A DNA stretch of 64,000 nt, from assembly GCF_003410055.1 (NCBI RefSeq), contig NZ_QUZK01000022.1:1-64000 (forward strand). The letters are read 5' to 3'. Under the pieces are notes generated by a model. The model saw only the letters and a list, made by a program, of their open reading frames with translations. It was not told where the DNA came from and did not search any database. Shown here in pieces: positions 50,314 through 59,848 of the stretch; the first letter of the stretch is position 1, and the number at the start of each line of letters is the position of its first letter. A program made the position numbers and the translations under genes. The DNA is from Wenzhouxiangella sediminis. GTDB taxonomy: Bacteria > Pseudomonadota > Gammaproteobacteria > Xanthomonadales > Wenzhouxiangellaceae.

Positions 50314-51318
50314 ATGCGGCTCGGTGCCGCACTTTCTGTGTGCTTGCCGCTGTTTGCCGTTAGCCAGACACCGGTAACGGATACCACGGCCAAGGAGTCC
50401 CTGGGATTCGCCCTGCAACCGTGGGACAGCCCGCAGGAACGCATCGTGGTCATGGACCGGATTGACCTCGATACCAATTACCAACTATACGTCACTCGCT
50501 CATCCGACGGCGGGGCGACGTGGACGACGCCGTCCCCGGCGCTCGCCACCGGCGTGTACGAAAGTCATGGCTCGCTCATACAAACGGGCGAGGACGCCTA
50601 CCAGCTCTTCTACTCGACGATGAGCGACGACGGCATGCGCATCAGTCGAGCGACTTCCGCCAACGCCGCGAACTTCACGGTCGAGGGGCCCCTGGAACTG
50701 GGCTGGGCGGAACCGGGCTCGATCCGCCCTCGCGCCGTTCGACTTCCGGGCGGCCGGATCGTTTTGGTCTATGATCGCTTGCTCGACATGCCGGCCTACG
50801 TCTCCTGGTCCGATGACGATGGTGCATCCTGGGACACGAGCAAGGTGCAGATCGCGCCGGCCGGGGCGCAATTCGCCAGGATTACCTGGAGAGAGGCCGA
50901 CGATCGCTTTCTCCTCACCTATTCCACGGGCGCGCAGGATGGATCCAGCCGCCTGTGGGCCCGGACCACCACCGAGATCGACGACTGGAGTGATCCTGCA
51001 ACCGAGATCTCTTCGGGCGACGGAGACTTCCTCTCGACACCCCTGGCACTGGACGATGGTGATTTCGCTGTTCTCTGGGGACAATCGGTCGGCTCGGACG
51101 TCCAGCTCTTTTCCTCGCACAGCGAGAATGGCAATGACTGGAGCGAGGCACGACAACACACGTTCACGAACGGGAGCACCAATGTTGCGCCATTCGGGCT
51201 TGATGCCGGAGAAGGCTGCGTGGACTTGTTTTGGACCTTGAGCGATTCGGAGGTTTACTACGACATCGTTCAGGAGCTGGCCTGCCTGGACCCCCTGTTC
51301 GGGGATCAGTTCGAATAG
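50314..51318 (+). CDS. Secreted Asp-box (sialidase-like propeller) protein with LFGDQFE tail
   Basis: The 334-residue protein has a short signal peptide (MRLGAALSVCLPLFAVSQ) and at least three Asp-box-type turns: SSDGGATW, SDDDGASWD and SHSENGNDWSEA, spaced along a beta-propeller-like chain. Asp-box propellers occur in sialidases and other glycan-binding proteins; the catalytic Arg triad and acid of sialidases are not recognised. It ends LFGDQFE, the same tail as two other secreted proteins in the window. No Shine-Dalgarno lies close to the ATG; GGGGAG is 25 bases upstream. Confidence 0.8.
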   Translation: MRLGAALSVCLPLFAVSQTPVTDTTAKESLGFALQPWDSPQERIVVMDRIDLDTNYQLYVTRSSDGGATWTTPSPALATGVYESHGSLIQTGEDAYQLFYSTMSDDGMRISRATSANAANFTVEGPLELGWAEPGSIRPRAVRLPGGRIVLVYDRLLDMPAYVSWSDDDGASWDTSKVQIAPAGAQFARITWREADDRFLLTYSTGAQDGSSRLWARTTTEIDDWSDPATEISSGDGDFLSTPLALDDGDFAVLWGQSVGSDVQLFSSHSENGNDWSEARQHTFTNGSTNVAPFGLDAGEGCVDLFWTLSDSEVYYDIVQELACLDPLFGDQFE

Positions 51319-51354
51319 CGATCGACTCCTCCGGACTCCTTCTTGGAAAAAGAT

Positions 51355-51822
51355 TCAGGAGTCGCGACGATTTCTTCCCGTGGCCGTCATCGAACCAAGC
51401 GACGCCCTGAACGCACCATAAAGCAGGGGCGTCGTCAGCAGGATGCCCAGGAAGAAGCCCAGTACGGCGAAATGCTCTTCCGTGGCGGGCGGCTCCTCGA
51501 GGGGCGCCTGATGCCAAAGTAGCAGTGACCCCGCCATTACGACAATGCCCGTAAGCCCCAACCATCGACTGGCCGGGGGAATCGCTGCCGCACGGCGCTC
51601 GAAATCCTCTTTGAGCCGCTCTCGCCAGGTACCCTTGATTCGTTGTCGGTCTTCTTCAACGCGCTCCAAAAAGAGCAGTACTTGCGCCCCTAGGGCCGCT
51701 ATCACGAGCAGGCCGATCATCGCGTAAAAGAGATAGACAAAAACGTCGTTGACGGTCGGAATTTCGCCTCCGATGCGCCCGCCTGACCTGCGGGGCCACT
51801 GCGCAAAAAGCCAATAACGCAT
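51355..51822 (-). CDS. Membrane protein of unknown function
   Basis: Starting at ATG 51822 (MRYWLFAQWPRRSGG) the product has 155 residues with three hydrophobic segments: VYLFYAMIGLLVIAALGAQVLLFL, WLGLTGIVVMAGSLLLW and FAVLGFFLGILLTTPLLYGAF. Between the first two is a charged helix (ERVEEDRQRIKGTWRERLKE). An in-frame start at 51897 is possible but would overlap the upstream gene. No family is recognised. It converges on the Asp-box protein gene. Confidence 0.6.
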   Translation of the reverse strand: MRYWLFAQWPRRSGGRIGGEIPTVNDVFVYLFYAMIGLLVIAALGAQVLLFLERVEEDRQRIKGTWRERLKEDFERRAAAIPPASRWLGLTGIVVMAGSLLLWHQAPLEEPPATEEHFAVLGFFLGILLTTPLLYGAFRASLGSMTATGRNRRDS

Positions 51823-51828
51823 TGTACC

Positions 51829-51850
51829 GCCCGGCCGGATTCGGCCGGGC
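51829..51850 (-). repeat. Hairpin between two minus-strand genes
   Basis: CCCGGCCG and CGGCCGGG surround a 4-base loop 10 bases after the stop of the secreted tandem-domain protein gene. There is no T-run. The hairpin ends just before the ATG proposed for the next gene, so it may lower read-through or translation. Confidence 0.4.
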
Positions 51851-51859
51851 AGCCGGTAC

Positions 51860-53284
51860 TTAATTGCAGCTACCCGGCACGATCTTCTCGACATCAAGTG
51901 TCTGGTCTTCGAAGCCGGCCAGGGCCGACTCGACCTGGATCGTGGCGTTGTTGCAGTCCTCGATCGTCATCTCGATGGCGCCGAAAAACTCGCTCTGGAC
52001 GTCGCCGGGCCGGAAACGACCGCCGAAGTCGGCACCCCCGGTGATGTTGACGTCGGGGAAGATCAGGGTGTCACCGAAACGCTCACCCAGGCCGAGGAGC
52101 CAGGTCTGCTTGCCGTTGTTGTACGTGTAGTAGGTCAGCACGAACTGACCTTCTTCCCAGGCCAGCTGGAAGCCCTCTCCGCTGCGTGCAGGATCGTACC
52201 AGTTGCCGGTGATGACGCGATTGTTCATCGACGGGCCGCCGGCATCGCATTGCGTTGGCACGATGCGTTGCATTTCCACAGCGAACGGCTCGAACCCGTC
52301 CAAGACGGGATCGATGTCGAGAACGGCACGGTCGCAGTCGATGAATTCCATCTCGATCGAGCCCCAGTGCGTGTAGTCGACATCATCGGGGTCGAAGGCG
52401 CTACCGTAATCGGCGCCCTGCGTGATCGACATCTCGTCGAACAGAATGCGGCCATTGGACAAGGTACCAATTCCGATCAGCCAGACCTGTTCGCCATCGA
52501 GGTACGTGTAGTACGTCAGGACGAAAGTCTCGCCGTCGTTCTCGAGCGTGAGCTGGATCCCCTCGCCCGAGCGACCGGGGTTGTAGAAATTACCGTAGGC
52601 TTCTTCACGAAGCTGCGCGTCCGTTGGCACGTCGTCATCGGACTCATCTCCGGGCTCGGCCTCGCCGTTGGCAATGGGACCGTCGGTGCCGAAGCGATCG
52701 AGAGTGACATGGCCACTGGCTCCCTCGATGCTTCCAGTCGTGATGAGGATATTATCGACCCGATCCCATTCCAGCGGTGTCGGCGTCATTGAAATGAACT
52801 GATCGAATGGAATGACAAGCTGTCCCGGTGACGGCGACTGAACAAACGCGATGGCATTGTTCTGGTCCGGCCCGGTAACGGACACCTGCATGACGGCACC
52901 GCCGCTGACCGATTCGATATCGATCTCGAACGCGCTTGAGCCGGTCAGGTCGAACAGCGGGCCGTCACTGCGATCATAGCCGGTACCGCAGCCGCCGCCA
53001 GTGTCCGAAACTGCCGACGACAGGTTGACCTGGCAGGTGAACTGGCCACCGGCCACGCTTGCGGTCACCGTCGACCCCGGCGGCGCCTCGTCATCGAGGG
53101 CTGGAACCAGGATTCTGAACCCGCCAAGTACGGAAGGCGTCTCCAGAATGCCTTCATCCTCGGATACCTCCTCTCCGGGCCCGACCGTAAAGGGGCCCTG
53201 GCTGACTCCGAAATCATCGATCAGCTCGGCCTGGGCCAGCTGGGCGGCGCCTGACAGTAGCGCGGCCAATATCACTCGTGACAT
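51860..53284 (-). CDS. Secreted protein with tandem RSGEG domains
   Basis: The 474-residue protein has a signal peptide (MSRVILAALLSGAAQLAQA), an N-terminal beta-rich domain of about 200 residues that looks like a carbohydrate-binding jelly roll, and two copies of a domain of about 115 residues. Copy 1 starts NFYNPGRSGEGIQLTL and copy 2 NWYDPARSGEGFQLAW; both continue VLTYYTY, WLxGxG, ITxGADxG and end with IVPxxC. GGAG nine bases before ATG 53284 fixes the start. I cannot name the domain; lipocalin-like or metal-binding beta structure is a guess. Confidence 0.8.
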   Translation of the reverse strand: MSRVILAALLSGAAQLAQAELIDDFGVSQGPFTVGPGEEVSEDEGILETPSVLGGFRILVPALDDEAPPGSTVTASVAGGQFTCQVNLSSAVSDTGGGCGTGYDRSDGPLFDLTGSSAFEIDIESVSGGAVMQVSVTGPDQNNAIAFVQSPSPGQLVIPFDQFISMTPTPLEWDRVDNILITTGSIEGASGHVTLDRFGTDGPIANGEAEPGDESDDDVPTDAQLREEAYGNFYNPGRSGEGIQLTLENDGETFVLTYYTYLDGEQVWLIGIGTLSNGRILFDEMSITQGADYGSAFDPDDVDYTHWGSIEMEFIDCDRAVLDIDPVLDGFEPFAVEMQRIVPTQCDAGGPSMNNRVITGNWYDPARSGEGFQLAWEEGQFVLTYYTYNNGKQTWLLGLGERFGDTLIFPDVNITGGADFGGRFRPGDVQSEFFGAIEMTIEDCNNATIQVESALAGFEDQTLDVEKIVPGSCN

Positions 53285-53401
53285 AAGATTCTCCAATCGT
53301 CGTGGCCGGTTCTCCGGCGCTTGCCCTCAGTTACGAGAAGCGCCGGAAAATGTGGACAGCGGATTCTGCTGACCCGCAAGCGGCGTGCCTTGCAGCCGGT
53401 A

Positions 53402-53947
53402 TCACTCGTTCGCCAGCGACTGCATGGCGTCGGAATAGCTGGCGCCGAAGTGCTCGATCATGGCGTCGAGCAAGCGCAGGTTCATGGCATTGCCTCGATG
53501 CTCGTCCACGCCTTCGGCGACACGTTCACGATGATCGATCAGGGCCTCGCGGTTCTTCTCAAGGAATGCGATGGTGGCCAGTACGTAGTCGTTCCAACGC
53601 AGCGGGTGCTCGGACAGATCCTCGTTCTCCCTGAGGGAGGCGCGTGCGTACCTGATGGCTTCGGCATTGTCCCCGTGCGATGCCCGCAGCTGGGCGATGT
53701 GCCAGCGAAGCGAACTCTGCTCCGCACCGGTAGCTTCAATGTAGGCTTCGATCAGATCAGCTGCCCGTCGCTCGCAGCCGGCTTGCGCCAGGGCGCGGAA
53801 GCCGCTGCCCATCGTCTGGTCGAATTCCTGGTAGGAGAGGGAAAGATCGGTTTCCAGGTGTTGCTGGAAGAGCTTTTCGCAATCGGCCTCGACCCCGGCC
53901 TCGACGATCATGGGCGCCAGAAGCGCAAGCGCAACGAGAGTTCTCAC
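53402..53947 (-). CDS. Exported helical-repeat protein of unknown function
   Basis: The 181-residue protein has a signal peptide (MRTLVALALLAPMIVEA) and a helical body resembling TPR/Sel1-type repeats (LRWHIAQLRASHGDNAEAIRYARASL, DYVLATIAFLEKNREALIDHRE). Two Cys residues (CEKLF and GCERR) could form a disulfide. It lies on the same strand as, and 117 bases upstream of, the tandem RSGEG protein gene. No function is assigned. Confidence 0.7.
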   Translation of the reverse strand: MRTLVALALLAPMIVEAGVEADCEKLFQQHLETDLSLSYQEFDQTMGSGFRALAQAGCERRAADLIEAYIEATGAEQSSLRWHIAQLRASHGDNAEAIRYARASLRENEDLSEHPLRWNDYVLATIAFLEKNREALIDHRERVAEGVDEHRGNAMNLRLLDAMIEHFGASYSDAMQSLANE

Positions 53948-54036
53948 AAACGATTTCCTTTTTGTCGTGTTCCTCTGCCTTTGGAACGCGACATCTGGAA
54001 AAGTTCATTTCAGTTCCTTCCGTTCAGGCACTTGCT

Positions 54037-55233
54037 TCAGATAACTTCACCCGCGGCGTGTCCGGAGGCCCAGGCCCACTGAAAGTTGTGCCCGCCGAGA
54101 TGGCCCGTGACGTCGACGACTTCACCGATGAAGAACAGGCCAGATTGCTGACGGCACTCCATGGTCCTGGACGATAGCTCGCCGGTATCGACCCCGCCGA
54201 TGGTGACCTCGGCCGTGCGGTACCCTTCGGTTCCCGCCGGCCACACGCGCCAGGGCTTGAGTCGTTGGCGGGCCTGTTCGATATCCGCGTCGGAGACTTC
54301 GGCCATGGGTTTGTCGGGGAGCCACAGTTCGCACCAGCGTTCGGCCACGCGGCGCGGCAGGAGGTCGGCCAGTGCGTTCTTCAGTGACAGCTTCGGACGA
54401 CTCCGGCGCAGTTCCCGCAAGTGCTCGGCAAGATCGATCTCGGGCAGCAGATCGATCGAGACCGGCTCGCCGGGATGCCAGTAGGAAGAGGTCTGGAGCA
54501 TGGCCGGCCCACTCAGGCCTTGATGAGTGAACAGCATGTTCTCCCGGAAGCCCGCACCGCCGGCCTCGCTGTAGGTGTCGAGCGACACGCCGGCCAGGTC
54601 GCGAATCTGCTCGAGCTTGCGACCCTCGAACACGAAGGGCACCAGCGCAGCGCGTGTAGGCTGGATCTCGAGTCCCAAATCCCGGGCGAAATCGAAGCCG
54701 AATCCGGTCGCGCCCATCCTCGGAATGGAATAGCCGCCGGTAGCAATCACCAGGGATTCGCAATGAATCGCACCATCCGGGCCGGTCATGTGATGCGGTG
54801 GTCCCAGCTGATCGATACGGACCGGAGAGTGCGTGCGCACCTGCACGCCCGCGGCTTCGCATTCGGCCAACAGCAGTCGCACGATGTCCTTCGAGGAGCG
54901 GTCACAGAACAGTTGCCCCAGCTTCTTCTCGTGGTAGGGAATTTCGTGCTGCTCGACCAGGGCGATGAAGTCCCGGGGCGTGTAGCGGCTGAGGGCCGAC
55001 TTGCAGAAATGCGGATTGGCGGAAAGAAAATTCTCGGGCGCAGAGTACATGTTGGTGAAGTTGCAGCGCCCACCGCCGGACATCAGGATTTTCTTGCCGA
55101 CCTTGTTGGCATGGTCGACGACGAGCACGCTGCGCCCGCGCCGGCCGGCCGTGATGGCGCACATCAGGCCTGCGGCGCCAGCACCTATGATGCAAACGTC
55201 AAACTGTTCCGCATTGTTTGAAGCGCCGACCAT
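54037..55233 (-). CDS. HI0933/YhiN-family flavoprotein
   Basis: The 398-residue protein binds FAD through DVCIIGAGAAGLMCAITAGRRG (about residues 9-30), with VGKKILMSGGGRCNFTN and LVIATGGYSIPRMGATGFGFDFA as family hallmarks, and a C-terminal GEVVDVTGHLGGHNFQWAWASG closing the FAD site. YhiN-type proteins are predicted oxidoreductases without a proven substrate. The gene is divergent from a membrane protein gene. Confidence 0.9.
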   Translation of the reverse strand: MVGASNNAEQFDVCIIGAGAAGLMCAITAGRRGRSVLVVDHANKVGKKILMSGGGRCNFTNMYSAPENFLSANPHFCKSALSRYTPRDFIALVEQHEIPYHEKKLGQLFCDRSSKDIVRLLLAECEAAGVQVRTHSPVRIDQLGPPHHMTGPDGAIHCESLVIATGGYSIPRMGATGFGFDFARDLGLEIQPTRAALVPFVFEGRKLEQIRDLAGVSLDTYSEAGGAGFRENMLFTHQGLSGPAMLQTSSYWHPGEPVSIDLLPEIDLAEHLRELRRSRPKLSLKNALADLLPRRVAERWCELWLPDKPMAEVSDADIEQARQRLKPWRVWPAGTEGYRTAEVTIGGVDTGELSSRTMECRQQSGLFFIGEVVDVTGHLGGHNFQWAWASGHAAGEVI

Positions 55234-55314
55234 CGCGGCATTCTACGCGAGTCGGCGCTTGCCCCTGCGCCTCGACCTGACTAAGATGCCCGCTTCCATC
55301 CCGGGGACCGATCG

Positions 55315-55983
55315 ATGACCGACGCAAGAATCGTCCGCCGCCCGCGCAGGCGCGCTGCGGCCATTTACTCGCTGATTCTCATCATCGCGCTCTATGCGCT
55401 CTACAAGCTGGCCAGCCCCGGGTTTCCGTTCTCCCTGCTGCTCGCGCCGGTCATTTTCGGCCAGGGCCTGCTCATGATGCTGCTGGGTGCCCTGGGCATG
55501 GAAGGCGACACGGCGGGCGACATTGCCTTCGGCCTGTCCTGGTTCGCCGGTGCGCTGGCCATGTGGTACGTCTACTACAAGCTGGTCTACTTCCTGCTGT
55601 GGCTGTTCGGGATACATCAGCCGCTCAAGGCCGGCAGCGACGACCCGGACGCCGAGATGGAGCGCGACTCAGAGGGCGGCTGGCCCATGCGGGTGTTCCT
55701 GGTATCACTGTTCCCCGCGGTCATCGGCCTCATGTTCTGGCAATCGGCCACCAGCTTCGACGGCCAGTACCAGCGCCAGCACGATATCGTGCGCACGGCC
55801 GCCGAGGTCGCATGCAGGGAGAAGGAATCCTGCCACACCCGCATCGAATCACACTTCGACGAATGCTTCGACGCCCATTTCGTGGAGCGTGGCCGCAAGT
55901 GGCTGCGGGCCAGGTATGTCGTTGATCGCGAGCCGTTCAGGGCCTGCCTGTTTCCCGCACGAAGCGGCAAAACGAACCCGTAA
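55315..55983 (+). CDS. Membrane protein of unknown function
   Basis: The 222-residue protein has an arginine-rich start (RIVRRPRRRAAAIYSLILI), about four hydrophobic segments (AAIYSLILIIALYALYKLA, LLLAPVIFGQGLLMMLLGALG, FGLSWFAGALAMWYVYYKLVY and VFLVSLFPAVIGLMFWQSA) and a C-terminal soluble part with four Cys (CREKESCHTRIESHFDECF and FRACLF). I do not recognise a family. It converges on truB, whose stop is adjacent. Confidence 0.7.
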   Translation: MTDARIVRRPRRRAAAIYSLILIIALYALYKLASPGFPFSLLLAPVIFGQGLLMMLLGALGMEGDTAGDIAFGLSWFAGALAMWYVYYKLVYFLLWLFGIHQPLKAGSDDPDAEMERDSEGGWPMRVFLVSLFPAVIGLMFWQSATSFDGQYQRQHDIVRTAAEVACREKESCHTRIESHFDECFDAHFVERGRKWLRARYVVDREPFRACLFPARSGKTNP

Positions 55984-56877
55984 TCAGCCCGCGGTGAACA
56001 GGCGAACGGGCTTGAGGTGGCCCATACCGTCCATCTCTCCCACGCCGAGGAAGGTCCCGGGGCCGTAGATTCGCACTTGCCCGGAATGCGACGCCCGCAG
56101 GCCGGCCAGGCGTTGTCCCTGAGCCATCCGTGCGGCCTGCTGTTCATCGAGTTCGACCGCCGGCAGGTGCTCCAGGGCGCGATCGGGCGGTGCCAGAAGG
56201 GCGCGCGCCTGATCGCGCGTCAACGATTCAAGCGCCTCGAGTTCCACAGAGTCGCGAATGTCGAAGGGAGCGCTGGCTGTCCGCCGCAGTCCCGAAAGAT
56301 GCGCGCCGCAGCCCAGCGCCTCGCCGATGTCGCGCGCCAGCGACCGGATGTAGGTACCCTTCGAACAGGTCACTTTCAGGCGCAGACTCTGCTCGTCGTG
56401 ATCGATCAGTTCGAGCTCGTGGATCACGACGGCGCGCGGCGGCCGCTCCACCGTTTCGCCCTTGCGCGCCAGGTCGTAGAGCCGCTGACCCTTGTGCTTG
56501 AGCGCCGAATGCATGGGCGGGACCTGCTCGATGGCACCCCGAAAGCGCGCCAGCACGGCTTCGATGGCGGCCTCGTCCAGCGCCGGCACTGCCTTGCGCT
56601 CGAGCACCTCGCCTTCGGCATCCTCGCTGTCGGTGGTCACGCCCAGGCAAGCTTCGGCCTCGTAGGTCTTGTCGGCGTCGAGCAGGAACCCCGCTACCTT
56701 GGTGGCCTGTCCGAAACACAGCGCCAGCAGTCCGGAGGCCATGGGGTCGAGGGTGCCGGTGTGGCCGGCCTTCTTGATGCCGATGATGCGTTTGGCACGG
56801 CCCAGCGCGGCGTTGGAGGTGATGCCGGCAGGCTTGTCGAGAAGCAGGATGCCGCTGGGTGCCTGTTGATCCTTCAT
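55984..56877 (-). CDS. truB: tRNA pseudouridine(55) synthase
   Basis: The 297-residue protein is TruB: GILLLDKPAGITSNAALGRAK, the catalytic motif KAGHTGTLDPMASGLL, and the RNA-binding KVTCSKGTYIRSLARDIGEALG. A C-terminal PUA-like segment follows. It makes pseudouridine 55 in the T-loop of all tRNAs. ATG 56877 begins just before the conserved region; an in-frame TTG at 56913 overlaps the rbfA stop (TTGA) and could couple translation, so the start is uncertain. It is the last gene of the operon starting with rimP. Confidence 0.94.
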   Translation of the reverse strand: MKDQQAPSGILLLDKPAGITSNAALGRAKRIIGIKKAGHTGTLDPMASGLLALCFGQATKVAGFLLDADKTYEAEACLGVTTDSEDAEGEVLERKAVPALDEAAIEAVLARFRGAIEQVPPMHSALKHKGQRLYDLARKGETVERPPRAVVIHELELIDHDEQSLRLKVTCSKGTYIRSLARDIGEALGCGAHLSGLRRTASAPFDIRDSVELEALESLTRDQARALLAPPDRALEHLPAVELDEQQAARMAQGQRLAGLRASHSGQVRIYGPGTFLGVGEMDGMGHLKPVRLFTAG

Positions 56878-56909
56878 GGAGCGCTTGGGAGTCGGGAGCG
56901 GCCTGGAAC

Positions 56910-57257
56910 TCAACCCTTCTTCCGGGCGGAGGCCAGGAGTTGCTCGATGCGGTCGCCGGTCTCCGAGGACGTGTCGTGCAGGAACTTGATCGTGGGAGTC
57001 ACGCGCAGGCGAATGCGCTTGCCCAACTCGTGCCGAACCTGGCCGGCGTGCTCGTTGAGGAATTCGATGATTTCCGGGGCCTGCTCGATCTCGAGCACGG
57101 CGACGAAGACTTTGGCGTGCGAGAGGTCGCGCGCGACCTCCACGTCGGTGACGGTGATCAGGCCGCGCGGAATTTCGTACTCGAACTCGCTGTGGACGAT
57201 GTCGGCCAATTCACGCCGCAGCAGTCCCGCGACGCGTTCCGAGCGGGGCGTGCTCAT
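56910..57257 (-). CDS. rbfA: 30S ribosome-binding factor A
   Basis: The 115-residue KH-like protein shows RVAGLLRRELADIVHSEFEYE, RGLITVTDVEVARDLSHAKVFVAV and HELGKRIRLRVTPTIKFLHDTS, the RbfA pattern. It helps mature the 5' end of 16S rRNA in the small subunit. The start overlaps the infB stop by one base, consistent with coupling. Confidence 0.95.
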   Translation of the reverse strand: MSTPRSERVAGLLRRELADIVHSEFEYEIPRGLITVTDVEVARDLSHAKVFVAVLEIEQAPEIIEFLNEHAGQVRHELGKRIRLRVTPTIKFLHDTSSETGDRIEQLLASARKKG

Positions 57258-59827
57258 CAGTCCAGCGTGCGCTGCACTTCAATGCGCTCGAAGCACTCGA
57301 TCTGGTCGCCCGGCTTGACGTCGTTGTACTGCTTGACGCCGATACCGCACTCGGTACCTGCCTGGACTTCCTTGGCGTCGTCCTTGAAACGACGCAGCGA
57401 TTCCAGTTCGCCCTCGAAAATGACCACGTTGTCGCGCAGGACGCGAATCGGATTGTCGCGCTTGACAACGCCTTCGACGACCAGGCAACCGGCAACGGCG
57501 CCGAGCTTGGAAGAGCGGAACACGTCCTTGACCTCGGCCAGGCCGATGATCTCTTCCTTGGTTTCGGTGCCCAGCAGACCGGAAATGGCCTTCTTGACGT
57601 CGTCGATGGCGTCGTAGATGACGCTGTAGTAATTCAGGTCGAGATCGGCTTCCTGGATGATCTTGCGGGCCGAGGCGTCGGCACGCACGTTGAAGCCGAT
57701 GATGATCGCACCCGAGGCCTGTGCCAGGCTGGCGTCGGACTCGGTGATGCCGCCCACGCCCGAAGCGATGACGTTGACCTTGACCTCCTGGTTCGACAGG
57801 CGGGTGAGCGAATCGCGCAGGGCTTCGACCGAACCCTGAACGTCGGCCTTGATGACCAGGTTGACGTTCTGCTGTTCGCCGGTCGACTCGCCCATCTGGT
57901 CGAACAGGTTCTGCAGCTTGGCGGCCTGCTTCTCGGCCAGGCGGCCCTCGCGGGCGGACTGCTTGCGCTGCTCGGCGGCTTCCCTGGCCTTCTTCTCGTC
58001 GGCCACGGCCAGTACGTCGTCGCCGGCGTTGGGCACGCCCGACAGGCCCAGCACCTCGGCCGGAATGGAGGGCCCGGCTTCGTCGATGGCCTTGCCCGTT
58101 TCGTCGAACATGGCACGAACGCGGCCGTACTCCTCACCGGCCAGGATCATGTCGCCGCGATGCAGCGTGCCGTCCTGGACCAGGATGGTCGCGACCGGGC
58201 CGCGCCCCTTGTCGAGCGAGGACTCGACCACCACGCCGCGGCAGCGACGCTTGGGATTGGCCTTGAGCTCGAGGACCTCGGACTGCAGCAGCACGGACTC
58301 GAGCAGCGTGTCGATGCCGTCGCCGCTAATGGCCGAAACGGGCACGAAGATTTCTTCACCGCCCCAGTCCTCGGGCACGACTTCCTCGGCGGCCAGTTCC
58401 GACTTGACGCGGTCGGGATCGGCCTCGGGCTTGTCCATCTTGTTGACGGCGACGATCAGCGGCACGCCGGCGGCGCGGGCATGCTGGATGGCTTCCTTGG
58501 TCTGCGGCATCACGCCGTCGTCGGCGGCCACGACCAGGATGACGATGTCGGTCGCCTGCGCGCCGCGGGCGCGCATCGAGGTGAACGCCGCGTGGCCCGG
58601 CGTATCCAGGAAGGTCACCACGCCGTTGTCGGTCTCGACGTGATAGGCGCCGATATGCTGCGTGATGCCGCCCTGCTCGCCGGAAGCGACCTTGGCGCGG
58701 CGAATGTAGTCGAGCAGCGAGGTCTTGCCGTGGTCGACGTGACCCATGACGGTGACCACCGGCGGACGCGTGACCAGGTCCTCCTCGTCGGCGGTCTCTT
58801 CAACCTCGGCAACCAGTTCCTGCTCGATGTCCGTTTCCTCGGCCGGCTTGGCCGTGTGGCCCATCTCCTCGACCACGAGGATGGCCGTGTCCTGATCGAG
58901 CGGCTGGTTGATCGTGACCATGGTGCCCATGTTCATCAGCACCTTGATCAGCTCGCCGGCCTTGACGGCCATCGCCTTGGCCAGTTCGCCGACGGTGATC
59001 GTCTCGGGCACTTCGATCTCTCGCTTGACCGGCGCGGTCGGCTTCTGGAAACCGTGCTCGCCGCTGACGCTGCTGGCAACCTTGGCCGCGCGTGCGCCGC
59101 CCTTGCGCTTGGGCTTGCGGCGCTTGGACTTGGGCGCGATGTGCAGTTCATCGCGGCCGTAGCGCGTGCCGGATTCACTCTTGCCCTTGGCGGCCTTGCG
59201 CTCGGCTTCCTTCTGGGCGGCCTGGCGGGCGACCTTTTCTTCGACCTTCTTGAGGGCCTCGGCCTCGGCGCGCTGACGATCTTCTTCCTTGCGCCGCTCT
59301 TCTTCCTCGGCCTCTCGCTTCTTGCGCTCTTCTGCTTCGACGCGTGCCTGCTCCTCGGCCTCCTTCTGGCGGCGCTCGGCCTCTTCGCGTTCGGCGCGTT
59401 CGGCTTCCTCGCGCTGGCGCTTGGCCTCCTCGAGGGCCTTGGCCGCGGCTTCGCGTTCGGGATCGCCCTTGTCCTGATCGGCGATCTCGCCGCGCTTGAC
59501 GTAGGTGCGGCGCTTGCGCACTTCCACGTTGACCGTTCGCGAAGGCGCGGCGCCGCGCGAACGCGTGCGGCCGGCTCCGCCGGTGGGCACCTTCAACTCG
59601 CTCACGCTCTTGCGCGTCAGCGTCACCTTCTTCGGCTGGGTGGTGTCGTCGGTCTCGCCCTTGCCGTGGCTCGAGCGCAGATAGGTCAGAAGCTTGATCT
59701 TGTCCTCATTGGTCACCGCGGCATCGGGTTCGCTGACCTCGATTCCGGCCTCGTTGAGCTGGGTGATCAGGCGCTTGACGTCAACGCCCAATACGTCAGC
59801 AAGTTGTGAAACAGTGACCTGAGACAT
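57257..59827 (-). CDS. infB: Translation initiation factor IF-2
   Basis: The 856-residue GTPase has the IF-2 N-terminal domain ([21 protein letters not shown]), a long charged helix of Glu/Arg/Ala repeats (about residues 100-215), and the G domain with [20 protein letters not shown] (G1), [18 protein letters not shown] (G3) and NKMDKPEA (G4). C-terminal domains that bind initiator tRNA follow. The initiator tRNA gene lies in the same cluster. ATG 59827 is supported by the conserved [10 protein letters not shown] start. Confidence 0.97.
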   Translation of the reverse strand: MSQVTVSQLADVLGVDVKRLITQLNEAGIEVSEPDAAVTNEDKIKLLTYLRSSHGKGETDDTTQPKKVTLTRKSVSELKVPTGGAGRTRSRGAAPSRTVNVEVRKRRTYVKRGEIADQDKGDPEREAAAKALEEAKRQREEAERAEREEAERRQKEAEEQARVEAEERKKREAEEEERRKEEDRQRAEAEALKKVEEKVARQAAQKEAERKAAKGKSESGTRYGRDELHIAPKSKRRKPKRKGGARAAKVASSVSGEHGFQKPTAPVKREIEVPETITVGELAKAMAVKAGELIKVLMNMGTMVTINQPLDQDTAILVVEEMGHTAKPAEETDIEQELVAEVEETADEEDLVTRPPVVTVMGHVDHGKTSLLDYIRRAKVASGEQGGITQHIGAYHVETDNGVVTFLDTPGHAAFTSMRARGAQATDIVILVVAADDGVMPQTKEAIQHARAAGVPLIVAVNKMDKPEADPDRVKSELAAEEVVPEDWGGEEIFVPVSAISGDGIDTLLESVLLQSEVLELKANPKRRCRGVVVESSLDKGRGPVATILVQDGTLHRGDMILAGEEYGRVRAMFDETGKAIDEAGPSIPAEVLGLSGVPNAGDDVLAVADEKKAREAAEQRKQSAREGRLAEKQAAKLQNLFDQMGESTGEQQNVNLVIKADVQGSVEALRDSLTRLSNQEVKVNVIASGVGGITESDASLAQASGAIIIGFNVRADASARKIIQEADLDLNYYSVIYDAIDDVKKAISGLLGTETKEEIIGLAEVKDVFRSSKLGAVAGCLVVEGVVKRDNPIRVLRDNVVIFEGELESLRRFKDDAKEVQAGTECGIGVKQYNDVKPGDQIECFERIEVQRTLD

Positions 59828-59848
59828 TTGTATTCCTCGAATCTCGTT

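Noticed and set aside
58160-59809. Plus-strand open frame of 549 codons
   Set aside because: Shadow of infB; composition is a mirrored charged-helix region.
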